A stretch of DNA of 64,000 nucleotides, taken from contig QFQY01000010.1 in NCBI GenBank assembly GCA_003248805.1, forward strand, positions 1 to 64,000. The letters run 5' to 3'. Within the stretch, counting starts at the first letter, position 1. Every line of letters starts with the position of its first letter. Positions 23,524-31,300 of this stretch are shown one piece after another. Under the pieces are notes generated by a model that made no database searches, had not been told where the DNA came from, and worked only from the letters and a program-made list of their open reading frames with translations. Origin of the DNA: Chelatococcus sp. (GTDB taxonomy: Bacteria > Pseudomonadota > Alphaproteobacteria > Rhizobiales > Beijerinckiaceae). The translations under genes were made by a program, and so were the position numbers.

Positions 23524-23925
23524 TTACTCGATGATCTGGACGATGCGGCGCGTCACCGGATCGACGACGACCGTGCGCTCGTTCACGACGGTGTAGCGAT
23601 AGCCGGAAGGTCCGTACTGCGCCGGCACCTCGCGATAGACGATGCCGTCCGAGGGAAGCACCTCGCCGACCACGACGGGGCGAGCATAGGTGTAGGACGG
23701 CACGCGCTGCTCCACGACATAGGCCCGGAAGCGGCTGTCGTCGATCATGGTCCCGCCGGCGGGGTCGCGCGTCAGCGGAGGCGTGGCGACCGCGCCGGGC
23801 GCCATCAGCGCCGGATCGCGGGTCGCGCCGCCGGCCGGGTCGCGAACCAGCGGGCCGGTGCTCTGGGCGAAGGCTGTAGCGGGAATCACGGCGAGTGCCG
23901 CGGCGAATGCGAGCCGCTTCATCAT
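23524..23925 (-). CDS. Secreted DUF1236 protein, copy 1
   Basis: 133-residue exported protein with a signal peptide (MMKRLAFAAALAVIPATAFAQ). The middle holds a repeated motif, LVRDPAGGATRDP and LTRDPAGG. The C-terminal DUF1236 domain reads FRAYVVEQRVPSYTYARPVVVGEVLP, IVYREVPAQYGPSGYRYTVVNERTVVVDP, ending RRIVQIIE. The domain's function is unknown. ATG 23925 is favoured by AGGAG at the right distance; an open frame extends 12 codons upstream. The protein at 24078 is a paralogue with a nearly identical C-terminal domain and a different N-terminal part. Confidence 0.88.
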   Translation of the reverse strand: MMKRLAFAAALAVIPATAFAQSTGPLVRDPAGGATRDPALMAPGAVATPPLTRDPAGGTMIDDSRFRAYVVEQRVPSYTYARPVVVGEVLPSDGIVYREVPAQYGPSGYRYTVVNERTVVVDPVTRRIVQIIE

Positions 23926-24024
23926 ATCGATCTCCTCGGATGTGAGAGTTCGATGAATCAACGCGGCCGGGTCGGCCGTGTTCCGCGACGCGCGCCGGAA
24001 GAGAGAACGAAGACAGCGACAACG

Positions 24025-24058
24025 AAAAAGGCCCGCCCCGTTTCAGGAGCGGGCCTTT
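24025..24058 (-). terminator. Rho-independent terminator of the second DUF1236 gene
   Basis: On the minus strand: gcggg-containing 10-bp stem (aaaggcccgc paired with gcgggccttt), 12-base loop, then a run of five T. It lies 20 bases past the stop of the gene at 24078, reading in the same direction. Confidence 0.8.
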
Positions 24059-24077
24059 CGTGTTCAGGCGAGCTTGA

Positions 24078-24503
24078 TCACTCGATGATCTGGACGACGC
24101 GGCGGGTGCGCGGCTCGACGATCACGGTGCGGTCGTTCACCACCGTGTAGCGATAGCCCTGCGCGCCGTACTGCGTCGGAACCTCGCGATAGGTCACGCC
24201 CTGCTCGGGCAGCACGGTGCCGACGGCGACCGGCTCGGCATAGCGGTAGGACGGCACGCGCTGCTCGACCACATAGGTGCGGAACTTGGGCTCCGCCGCG
24301 TCGCCGATGATCGCGCCGACGACGGCACCGCCGACACCGCCGACGACGGCGCCGACCGGGCCGCCGACGACGGCGCCGCCGATGGCGCCGGTCGCGGCAC
24401 CGCTGGTGGCACCGCCGACCGCGCCGCCGGACGGGGCCTGCTGGGCCAGGGCGAGGGTGGGGGCGAGGGCCAGGGCAGAGATGATGGTCAGTTTCTTGAG
24501 CAT
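24078..24503 (-). CDS. Secreted DUF1236 protein with glycine-zipper segment, copy 2
   Basis: 141-residue exported protein with a signal peptide (MLKKLTIISALALAPTLALAQ). It has a Gly-zipper stretch of about 45 residues (repeated GGAVVGGPVGAVVGG units) able to insert in or pack against membranes. The C-terminal DUF1236 domain is FRTYVVEQRVPSYRYAEPVAVG, VTYREVPTQYGAQGYRYTVVNDRTVIVEP, ending RRVVQIIE. The domain matches copy 1 almost position for position, so the pair arose by duplication with swapping of the N-terminal region. ATG 24503 has AGGGAG upstream. A rho-independent terminator follows. Function unknown. Confidence 0.88.
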   Translation of the reverse strand: MLKKLTIISALALAPTLALAQQAPSGGAVGGATSGAATGAIGGAVVGGPVGAVVGGVGGAVVGAIIGDAAEPKFRTYVVEQRVPSYRYAEPVAVGTVLPEQGVTYREVPTQYGAQGYRYTVVNDRTVIVEPRTRRVVQIIE

Positions 24504-24643
24504 GGTCGATCTCCCTTCGATCAAACGGTCGAACGGAGGAACGAGGCGCCGAGCCTCCGGTTCCCGGAAAAAAGCGATGCGGCCCGTCGTCTCGACATCG
24601 TCTCCGGCGGGGAGCCTTCAGGTTTCATCCGGCTGTGAAACGC

Positions 24644-24670
24644 AAAACGGCGAGCCTGGGGGCCCGCCGT
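24644..24670 (-). terminator. Terminator of the Tct operon
   Basis: 10-bp stem with one wobble pair (24647-24656 and 24661-24670), four-base loop, then TTTT on the minus strand. It lies about 45 bases past the stop of the substrate-binding protein gene and marks the end of the LysR-TctB-TctA-TctC transcript. Confidence 0.65.
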
Positions 24671-24713
24671 CCGTCGAACTCTTCGCTCGATCGACCGATG
24701 ACTTCGGCTGGTC

Positions 24714-25682
24714 TTACTTCGGCGCAGCCGCGAGCACCGGGGTCAGCTTGTCGGCGTCGCGCTTGATCACCGCGGCGAAGCCGGCGGGCGTGCGCTCGGC
24801 CGCCGTCGGGATCACCGCGCCGAGGTCGAGCAGGCGCTTCTTCGTGCCCTCGTCCTCGAGCGCCTTGTTCAGCGCATCGACCAGCCTGTCGACGACCTCC
24901 TTCGGCGTGCCCTTCGGCGCCGCGATGCCGTTCCAGGCCTCGATCTGGTATTCGGGCAGGCCGGCTTCCTTGGTGGTGGGGACGTTCGGCAGGGCGGGCG
25001 AGCGCGCCTCGGAGGCGATCGCATAGGCCTTGATGCTGCCGGCCTTGACCTGCTCCGAGACGGAGACGATCTGGTCGCACATGAAGTCGATCTGCCCCGA
25101 GACGAGATCGTTCAGCGCCGGGCCCGTGCCGCGATAGGCGACGGCATTGAGCTTCGGCACGCCGAGCTGCCCCTTGAGCAGGGTGCAGGTCGTCCAGGAC
25201 ACCGAGCCGACGCCCGCATGGGCCTCGTTCATCTTGTCCGGATTGGCCTTCACCTGGGCGACGAATTCCTTGAGGTCCTTCGCCTCGAGGTTCTTGCGCG
25301 CGACGATCAGGATCGGCGTGCCGCCGGCCATGCCGATCGGCTGCATGCCGTTGAGCGGGTCGTATTTCAGGCCGGGATAGGTCGCGGGCGCTGCCGAGAA
25401 GGTGCCGAGATGGCCCATCGTGATGGTGTAGCCGTCCGGGGCCGCGCTGAGCGCACGGGCGACGCCGGTGGTGCCGCCGGCGCCCGCGACGTTCTCGATC
25501 ACGACCTGCTGACCGAGCGTCTTGGACATGTTCTCGCCGACGATGCGCGCGACGATGTCGGTCGGTCCGCCGGCCGCGAAGGGAACGATCATCGTGATCG
25601 GCCGTGTCGGGTAGGACTGGGCCTGGACGGATCCCGCGGCCGCCATGGCGGCAAAGGCGAGACCCAGGGCAAGCTTTTTCAT
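24714..25682 (-). CDS. Tripartite tricarboxylate transporter substrate-binding protein (TctC/Bug)
   Basis: 322-residue periplasmic binding protein of the Bug/TctC family, with a signal peptide (MKKLALGLAFAAMAAAGSVQAQ). The opening YPTRPITMIVPFAAGGPTDIVARIV is the family signature. Further landmarks are GQQVVIENVAGAGGTTG, ADGYTITMGHLGTFSAAP-type text, PVAYRGTGPALNDLVSGQIDFMCDQ and LPEYQIEAWNGIAAPKGTP. It captures a carboxylate or related ligand and passes it to TctA/TctB; the ligand cannot be read from sequence. ATG 25682 follows AGGGAG. It is the last gene of the operon, 64 bases after tctA, with a terminator behind it. Confidence 0.94.
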   Translation of the reverse strand: MKKLALGLAFAAMAAAGSVQAQSYPTRPITMIVPFAAGGPTDIVARIVGENMSKTLGQQVVIENVAGAGGTTGVARALSAAPDGYTITMGHLGTFSAAPATYPGLKYDPLNGMQPIGMAGGTPILIVARKNLEAKDLKEFVAQVKANPDKMNEAHAGVGSVSWTTCTLLKGQLGVPKLNAVAYRGTGPALNDLVSGQIDFMCDQIVSVSEQVKAGSIKAYAIASEARSPALPNVPTTKEAGLPEYQIEAWNGIAAPKGTPKEVVDRLVDALNKALEDEGTKKRLLDLGAVIPTAAERTPAGFAAVIKRDADKLTPVLAAAPK

Positions 25683-25746
25683 CGGTCGTTTCTCCCTTGG
25701 ACGAAGTGCTTGAAAATGCGGGGATGTCGCCTTTGCGACAACCCCG

Positions 25747-27249
25747 TCATTCGGTGAAGACCTCGTCGCGCTTCTTGGCGATGGAGGGCAGGAGCGCGAT
25801 CACGAGCACGGCCACGGCGACCACCAGCAGCGCCAGCGAGATCGGGCGCTCGAAGAAGGTCATGAAGGAGCCGCGCGAGATAATCAGCGCCTGCCTGAGC
25901 TTCTCCTCCATCAGCTTGCCGAGCACGAAGCCGAGCAGGAGCGGCGCCGGCTCGAAGCCGAGCTTGATCAGCAGATAGCCGAACAGGCCGAACAGCGCCG
26001 TGAAGGCGACGTCCATCGGCTGGTTGTTCACCGAGTAGATGCCGATGCAGCAGAAGATCAGGATCGCCGGGAACATCAGGCGGTAGGGCACCTGCAGCAG
26101 CTTCACCCACAGGCCGACGAGCGGCAGGTTGATGATCAGCAGCATCAGGTTGCCGATCCACATCGAGGCGATCATGCCCCAGAACAGGTCCGGGTTGCGG
26201 GTCATGACCTGCGGGCCGGGGATGATGCCGTGGATCGTCATCGCGCCGACCATCAGCGCCATCACCGCGTTCGGCGGGATGCCGAGGGTGAGCAGCGGGA
26301 TGAAGGCGGTCTGCGCGCCGGCGTTGTTGGCCGATTCCGGACCGGCCACGCCCTCGATCGCGCCCTTGCCGAAGCGGGACGGGTCCTTGGCGAGCTTCTT
26401 CTCGACGGTGTAGCTGGCGAAGGGGCCGAGCACGGCGCCGTTGCCCGGCAGGATGCCGAGGATGCCGCCGATGAAGGTGCCGCGCAGCACGGGCGCGACG
26501 CTCTGCTTGATGTCGTCCCAGCCCGGCAGCAGGCGGCCGATCTTGGCCTTCACCACGTCGCGGGCCTCGGGGTTCTCCAGGTTGCGCAGCACCTCGGCGA
26601 AGCCGAACACGCCCATCGCCAGCACGGAGAAGTCGATGCCGTCGGCCAGTGCCGGCATGCCGAAGGTCAGGCGCTCCTGCCCGGTCTCGAGGTCGGTGCC
26701 GACGGTCGAGAGCAAGAGGCCGAGCATGATCATGCAGAAGGCCTTGAGGATGGAGCCGCGCGCCAGCACGACGGCGAAGCACAGGCCCATCACCATCAGC
26801 GAGAAGTACTCGGCCGGGCCGAACAGCAGCGCCATCTTGGTCAGCGGCGCGCCCAGCGCGGCGATGATCACGGTCGCGAAGCAGCCGGCGACGAAAGAGC
26901 CGATGGCGGCGGTGCCGAGCGCGATGCCGGCGCGGCCCTGCTTGGCCATCTGGTGGCCATCGAGCGTGGTGACGACGGCGGTCGCCTCGCCGGGGATGTT
27001 GACCAGGATCGCGGTGGTCGAGCCGCCGTACTGCGCGCCGTAATAGATGCCGGCGAGCATGATGAGCGCGCCGGTCGGGTCGAGCCCGAAGGTGATCGGC
27101 AGTAGGATCGAGATGGTCGCGATCGGACCGACGCCCGGCAGCACGCCGATGAGCGTGCCGACGAGGCAGCCGACGAAGCACAGCGCGATGTTCTGCAGCG
27201 TCAGGGCGACGCCGAAGCCGAGCGACAGGTGGGCAATGGTTTCCATCAT
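25747..27249 (-). CDS. Tripartite tricarboxylate transporter large membrane subunit (TctA)
   Basis: 500-residue TctA, the large permease subunit with about 10-12 hydrophobic segments. Family signatures are GTLIGVLPGVGPIATISILLP, GIYYGAQYGGSTTAILVNIPGE near the N-terminus, and GILGILPGNGAVLGPFASYTVEKK with AGPESANNAGAQTAFIPLLTLGIPPNAV in the second half, which mirrors the first. It moves the substrate across the inner membrane using an ion gradient. It starts 4 bases after the tctB stop and continues into tctC, so the three are one operon under the LysR gene. Confidence 0.95.
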   Translation of the reverse strand: MMETIAHLSLGFGVALTLQNIALCFVGCLVGTLIGVLPGVGPIATISILLPITFGLDPTGALIMLAGIYYGAQYGGSTTAILVNIPGEATAVVTTLDGHQMAKQGRAGIALGTAAIGSFVAGCFATVIIAALGAPLTKMALLFGPAEYFSLMVMGLCFAVVLARGSILKAFCMIMLGLLLSTVGTDLETGQERLTFGMPALADGIDFSVLAMGVFGFAEVLRNLENPEARDVVKAKIGRLLPGWDDIKQSVAPVLRGTFIGGILGILPGNGAVLGPFASYTVEKKLAKDPSRFGKGAIEGVAGPESANNAGAQTAFIPLLTLGIPPNAVMALMVGAMTIHGIIPGPQVMTRNPDLFWGMIASMWIGNLMLLIINLPLVGLWVKLLQVPYRLMFPAILIFCCIGIYSVNNQPMDVAFTALFGLFGYLLIKLGFEPAPLLLGFVLGKLMEEKLRQALIISRGSFMTFFERPISLALLVVAVAVLVIALLPSIAKKRDEVFTE

Positions 27250-27252
27250 CGC

Positions 27253-27771
27253 TCAGATTCCCAGGAGCCAGGGCGCGAGCGGGATCGGCAGGCTCAGCGC
27301 GTATTTGAACAGGGCGATGCAGGCGGCCGACATTCCGATGGTGAAGAGCGCGAGCTGCTTGAAGTCGAGGTCGTCGGCGGCGAGACCGGCGATCAGCATG
27401 ACGAGCGGCCCGGAGACGAGCAGCCCGAGCGAGGGCACGCTGATCGGGCCGATGTCGAAGCCACGGATCGTCAGGCCGAAGACGCAGGCCCCGCCCAGCA
27501 CGAGGAAGACGCCCTTCCAGGACCAGCCCTCGAGCTTCTCGCCGTTGTAGCGCAGGGCGTTGACGGACAGCGCCAGGCCGAGACCGATGCAGATCACGGC
27601 GAAGGAGACCGGCAGCATGCCGGGCCCCAGCTGGCGCAGGGTGCCGACGGGGAGGTCACGGGAAAAGAACAGCGCGACCAGGCTGAGCAGGATCATGAAG
27701 ATCCCCGCCGCGAAATCCTGCGTCGAACGAATGCGCAGGCCGCGCGCCTTCTCGATTTGATTAAGGCTCAT
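27253..27771 (-). CDS. Tripartite tricarboxylate transporter small membrane subunit (TctB)
   Basis: 172-residue TctB with four predicted membrane segments: FAAGIFMILLSLVALFFS, GMLPVSFAVICIGLGLALSV, KGVFLVLGGACVFGLTI, and a C-terminal pair (SLGLLVSGPLVMLIAGLA, LALFTIGMSAACIALFKYAL). The RDLPVGTLRQLGPGMLP stretch is typical of TctB. ATG 27771 overlaps the last base of the LysR stop codon (TGATG), so it is translationally coupled to the regulator gene. Residues of the open frame upstream of it overlap the LysR gene and are not coding. Confidence 0.92.
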   Translation of the reverse strand: MSLNQIEKARGLRIRSTQDFAAGIFMILLSLVALFFSRDLPVGTLRQLGPGMLPVSFAVICIGLGLALSVNALRYNGEKLEGWSWKGVFLVLGGACVFGLTIRGFDIGPISVPSLGLLVSGPLVMLIAGLAADDLDFKQLALFTIGMSAACIALFKYALSLPIPLAPWLLGI

Positions 27772-28760
27772 CAGGCTCCTCCGGCCGCCGATCCGACGAT
27801 GCGGACGGCGCGTTTCGTGGTCTGGGTGGTCATGGCGAAGGGCAGGGCATGCCGGTCGTCGATCAGGGTGACGCTTTCGCGCAGGATGGCGAGGAAGTCG
27901 TCGCGCGAGCCGAGCTTCTGCTGCGGTCGCCACGCCATGCCGACCAGTGCCCCGGCCGGCGGCGGGTCGAGCAGGGCTCCGCGCAGGCGGCGCATCGTCA
28001 CGCCGGGGAAGCTCAGGCGCGAGACCCAGTCGGGCGCCAGCGCCATGCCGAGCCCGGCCGCCACCGCCGACATCATGGCGGGCTTTTCGGTCGCCTCGAT
28101 CGTCACGTTCGGGACGCTGCCGACGCTCTCGAAATAAGCCATCACCAGATCGTAGGCGAAGGGCCTGATGCGCTTCGAGGGAACGACGAAGGGCTCGCCG
28201 ATCAAATCGGTCATGGTCAGGTGCTCGCGCGCGGCGAGGGGGTGGTTCTCGTTCAGGACGACGATCGGCCGTTCGACGCGCAGCACCTCAAAGGCGCAAT
28301 CGGTCGGCCGGCGGGGAGGCCGCACCAGCGCGAGATCGAGCTTGCCCGCCTCCAGCATCTGGATCAGCGCGGCGGTCATCGCCTCGACGAACTTGATCTC
28401 GATGCCGGGATAGCGCTGGCGGAAGCTGACGAGCGCCTCCGGCACGAAGCTGGACGAGGCGGCGTCGATCGCGCCGACGCGCAGGATCTTGCCGGAGGCC
28501 AGCGAGGCATCCCGCACGGCACGCGTGGCGTACTCCATCCGGTTCAGGATGGCCTTCGCTTCCTCCAGCATGACGAGGCCGGCGCGCGTGAGCGCGACCT
28601 GCCGGGTCGTCCGCGTGAACAGCGCGGAGCCGAGATCGTCTTCCAGCGCGCTGATCTGTCGGGACAGGGCGGGAGGGGCGATGCCGAGACGCTCTGCGGC
28701 CCGGCCGAAGTGAAGTTCCTCCGCCACCGCGATGAAGCATCGCAGTTGCCGAACATCCAT
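27771..28760 (-). CDS. LysR-type regulator leading the Tct operon
   Basis: 329-residue LysR-type transcriptional regulator. The N-terminal HTH is MDVRQLRCFIAVAEELHFGRAAERLGIAPPALSRQISALE, split at the family landmarks, followed by LGSALFTRTTRQVALTRAG. The C-terminal substrate-binding fold runs about residues 90-300. It is encoded first in the same operon as TctB-TctA-TctC and overlaps tctB by one base. This is unusual, since LysR genes are commonly divergent from their targets, and would make the regulator control its own supply together with the transporter. The 146 bases upstream include an AT-rich patch around 28850-28890 with a possible minus-strand TTGTCA -35. The inducer is probably the transported ligand (inference). 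Confidence 0.94.
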   Translation of the reverse strand: MDVRQLRCFIAVAEELHFGRAAERLGIAPPALSRQISALEDDLGSALFTRTTRQVALTRAGLVMLEEAKAILNRMEYATRAVRDASLASGKILRVGAIDAASSSFVPEALVSFRQRYPGIEIKFVEAMTAALIQMLEAGKLDLALVRPPRRPTDCAFEVLRVERPIVVLNENHPLAAREHLTMTDLIGEPFVVPSKRIRPFAYDLVMAYFESVGSVPNVTIEATEKPAMMSAVAAGLGMALAPDWVSRLSFPGVTMRRLRGALLDPPPAGALVGMAWRPQQKLGSRDDFLAILRESVTLIDDRHALPFAMTTQTTKRAVRIVGSAAGGA

Positions 28761-28906
28761 TGGCGATCCCCTGTTGCCCTAACCGCACCGGCTTTTCCGG
28801 TGTCTTTCATGTGTTCTAAAAATGGCGAATAGCGCCTGTAGTCGAGAAAGCGACCTTAGAGCAATTCATAATCTTTTGACAATAATGGCGGGTCGCCGGT
28901 TTCGAC

Positions 28907-29569
28907 TCAGGCGGCTTCGGCGTCTCGCGCCGCCCACATCGCCTTGAAGGCAGGCCGCTCGTGGCAGGCGGCGAGCCAGTCCCGGACATGCGGCGCGGCC
29001 TCGAAGAGACGGCTCGCCGGCTTGGCGTAGCGGATGATCTCGGCGACGTTGACGTCGGCCACGGTGAAGCGCCCGCCCATCACGTGGCCGCCATTGGCAG
29101 AGATCGCCGCGTCGAGAACCGAAAACGGAGCGGGCAGGGCCGCGAGCGCCGCCTCCGCGACCTCCGGCTTGCGCTTCTCGGGAGGATAGGCCGCGAGGTG
29201 ATACTGCAGGTTGAGGGCATGGGTCTCGCATTCGGTCGCCGCCCAGAGCGACCACATCACCGCGAGCCCCTCCTCCTGCGCATTGGCCGGCGCGAGCGGG
29301 CCGCCATGCTTGCGGGCGAGATAGAGGTTGATCGCGAGGGACTCGCTCAGCCTGAAGCCGTCGTCGTCGATGGCGGGAATCCGCGCGTTCGGGTTGACCG
29401 CGAGGAATTGCGGGCTGCGCGTATGGAGCGGCGCGTCGGGCGCCGAGGGGTCGGCCAGCCTGTAGGCCTGGATCACCGGGACGTGCGTGTATGGAATGCC
29501 GAGCTCGTTGGCGAACCAGATATTGCGCGAGGCACGCGAGCGGTAGCAGCCGTAGATGGTGAGCGACAT
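28907..29569 (-). CDS. Glutathione S-transferase family protein
   Basis: 220-residue GST. The N-terminal thioredoxin fold reads LTIYGCYRSRASRNIWFANELGIPY, with Ser in the usual active-site region, then NPNARIPAIDDDGFRLSESLAINLYLARKHG containing the cis-Pro and the ES glutathione-binding pair. The C-terminal helical domain includes GGHVMGGRFTVADVNVAEIIRYA. It probably conjugates or reduces with glutathione; the substrate is unknown. ATG 29569 (MSLTIYGCY) is chosen; the frame is open further upstream but becomes non-coding. It lies upstream of the LysR gene on the same strand, 146 bases away, and is divergent from mgtE. Confidence 0.92.
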   Translation of the reverse strand: MSLTIYGCYRSRASRNIWFANELGIPYTHVPVIQAYRLADPSAPDAPLHTRSPQFLAVNPNARIPAIDDDGFRLSESLAINLYLARKHGGPLAPANAQEEGLAVMWSLWAATECETHALNLQYHLAAYPPEKRKPEVAEAALAALPAPFSVLDAAISANGGHVMGGRFTVADVNVAEIIRYAKPASRLFEAAPHVRDWLAACHERPAFKAMWAARDAEAA

Positions 29570-29889
29570 GGGCGTGTCTCGGAGCAGGAGTGGGGAGCCG
29601 GGACGCACATTAGCGTCATCGGCGCGGGGGGCAATCGTTCTGCCGCCTGCGGCGCCGGCAGCGGGACGTTTCCGTTCGAAACCCGGCTTGACGCGCGGCG
29701 GCGAGGCGCGCATAGGCCCTTCCGCGACGCCTCCCCGCGGGGACGCCGCCTCCACAGGAACCATTCATCCCATGCCAAGCGACAGTCCCAGTCGACCGTC
29801 GAAGCCGTCTGCCGCCGTGACGCGGGCCTGACCGGGATGCCGGCTCGCCCCTGATCGGCCGATGACGGCCGATCCAGAGGTAGCGAGCT
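29570..29889 (+). other. Divergent intergenic region with hairpin before mgtE
   Basis: 320 bases between the GST and mgtE genes. No gene is seen. Near the mgtE end, 29853-29874 is a perfect 8-bp inverted repeat (gatcggcc, six bases, ggccgatc), ending just before the AGAGG ribosome-binding site of mgtE. It could affect ribosome access. No known magnesium riboswitch is recognisable. A small GC-rich inverted repeat around 29735 is otherwise unremarkable. Confidence 0.4.
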
Positions 29890-31260
29890 ATGAACCAAGA
29901 CACCGTGCGCGGCATCGACCCGCTCGCCAAGACGCTGGCCTGCACGCTGGCGCAGGAGCACGTCGCCGACATCGTCGAGACCCTCAACGAGCAGGACGCC
30001 GCGACCGTTGCGGATGTGCTGCTGGCGATGCCCTTCGAACGGGCCGTCGAGGTGCTCGATCAGCCCGAATTCGCCGAGGCGCCGGCCGCGCTCGCGCGGA
30101 TGGCGCAGCCTCGCGCGGCCGCGTTCCTCCACGCGATGTCGGCGGACCGCGTCGCCGACGTTCTCGCCGAACTCGACGAGCCGGTGCGCCAGCCTCTGGT
30201 CAGGCTGCTCGACCGCGAGACGCAGGCGACGCTCACCCATCTCCTGACCTATCCGGAGCACAGCGCCGGCGCGCTGATGACGACCGAATTCGTCAGCGTG
30301 CCCGCGAGCTGGAGCGTCGACCGCACGCTGGAGCATATCCGCCGCGTCGAGCGCTCGCGGGAAACGATCTATGCGATCTATGTGCTCGACCCCGCGACCG
30401 AGGTGCTGCAGCACGCGGTCACGCTGCGGCGGCTGATCAGCGGCGATCCGCAGGCGCCGATCGCCTCGCTCGCGCCACCTCACCGGCCGATCACCGTCGC
30501 GCCCGAGACCGACCGCGAGGAGGTCGCGCGGCTGATCACCAAGTACAACCTGCTCGCCGTGCCGGTGGTCGACCCCGCCGGCCACGTCATCGGCATCGTG
30601 ACGGTCGACGACGTCATCGACGCCATGATCGAGGAGACGACCGAGGACGTGCAGAAGCTCGGCGGCATGGAGGCGCTCGACGAGCCCTACCGGCAGATCG
30701 GCTTCCTCCGGATGATCAGGAAGCGCGGCGGCTGGCTCTCGATCCTGCTGCTCGGCGAGATGCTGACCGCCTCGGCCATGCAGGTCTACGAGGTCGAGCT
30801 CGAGAAGGCGATCGTGCTCACCCTCTTCATCCCGCTGATCATGAGCTCGGGCGGCAATTCCGGCTCGCAGGCCACTTCGCTCATCATCCGCGCGCTCGCC
30901 TTGCGCGAACTGTCGCTCAAGGACTGGTGGCGGGTCGCGCTGCGCGAGCTGCCGACCGGCGCGACGCTGGGCGCCATCCTCGGCGCCATCGGCATCGCGC
31001 GCATCGTGCTCTGGCAGAAGCTCGGCCTCTACGATTACGGGCCGCACTGGCTGCTGATCGCGGCGACGGTCGGAACGGCGCTCGTCGGGATCGTCACCTT
31101 CGGGTCGCTGGCGGGCTCGATGCTGCCCTTCGTGCTGAAGCGCTTCGGCTTCGACCCCGCGAGCGCGTCGGCGCCTCTGGTGGCGACGCTGGTCGACGTC
31201 ACCGGCCTCGTCATCTATTTCGCCGTCGCGGCGGCGATCCTGACGGGGACGCTGCTATAG
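29890..31260 (+). CDS. mgtE: Magnesium transporter MgtE
   Basis: 456-residue MgtE Mg2+ channel/transporter. The N domain (about residues 1-130) has superhelical repeats including DVLLAMPFERAVEVLD. Two CBS domains follow (about 135-250): SAGALMTTEFVSVPASWSV, and ITKYNLLAVPVVDPAGHVIGIVTVDDVIDAM. The membrane part begins after RMIRKRGGWLSILLLGEMLTASAM and contains the signature FIPLIMSSGGNSGSQATSLIIRALA, which lines the pore, then ELPTGATLGAILG. Mg2+ bound by the N and CBS domains normally closes the channel. ATG 29890 has AGAGG upstream and a hairpin just before that. It is convergent with the M23 peptidase gene. Confidence 0.96.
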   Translation: MNQDTVRGIDPLAKTLACTLAQEHVADIVETLNEQDAATVADVLLAMPFERAVEVLDQPEFAEAPAALARMAQPRAAAFLHAMSADRVADVLAELDEPVRQPLVRLLDRETQATLTHLLTYPEHSAGALMTTEFVSVPASWSVDRTLEHIRRVERSRETIYAIYVLDPATEVLQHAVTLRRLISGDPQAPIASLAPPHRPITVAPETDREEVARLITKYNLLAVPVVDPAGHVIGIVTVDDVIDAMIEETTEDVQKLGGMEALDEPYRQIGFLRMIRKRGGWLSILLLGEMLTASAMQVYEVELEKAIVLTLFIPLIMSSGGNSGSQATSLIIRALALRELSLKDWWRVALRELPTGATLGAILGAIGIARIVLWQKLGLYDYGPHWLLIAATVGTALVGIVTFGSLAGSMLPFVLKRFGFDPASASAPLVATLVDVTGLVIYFAVAAAILTGTLL

Positions 31261-31273
31261 GGCGGGCGCCTCC

Positions 31274-31300
31274 GCGTCGGGCTTTAGTTGAGCCCGACGC
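31274..31300. terminator. Convergent hairpin overlapping the M23 peptidase stop codon
   Basis: Perfect 10-bp stem (gcgtcgggct, seven bases, agcccgacgc) between mgtE and the peptidase gene. The peptidase stop codon (31284-31286) lies in the loop. No long T-run, but position and stem strength suit a shared transcript end. Confidence 0.5.

Noticed and set aside
29570..29889. Known magnesium riboswitch upstream of mgtE.
   Set aside because: No M-box-like architecture is visible; only a simple 8-bp hairpin is present.
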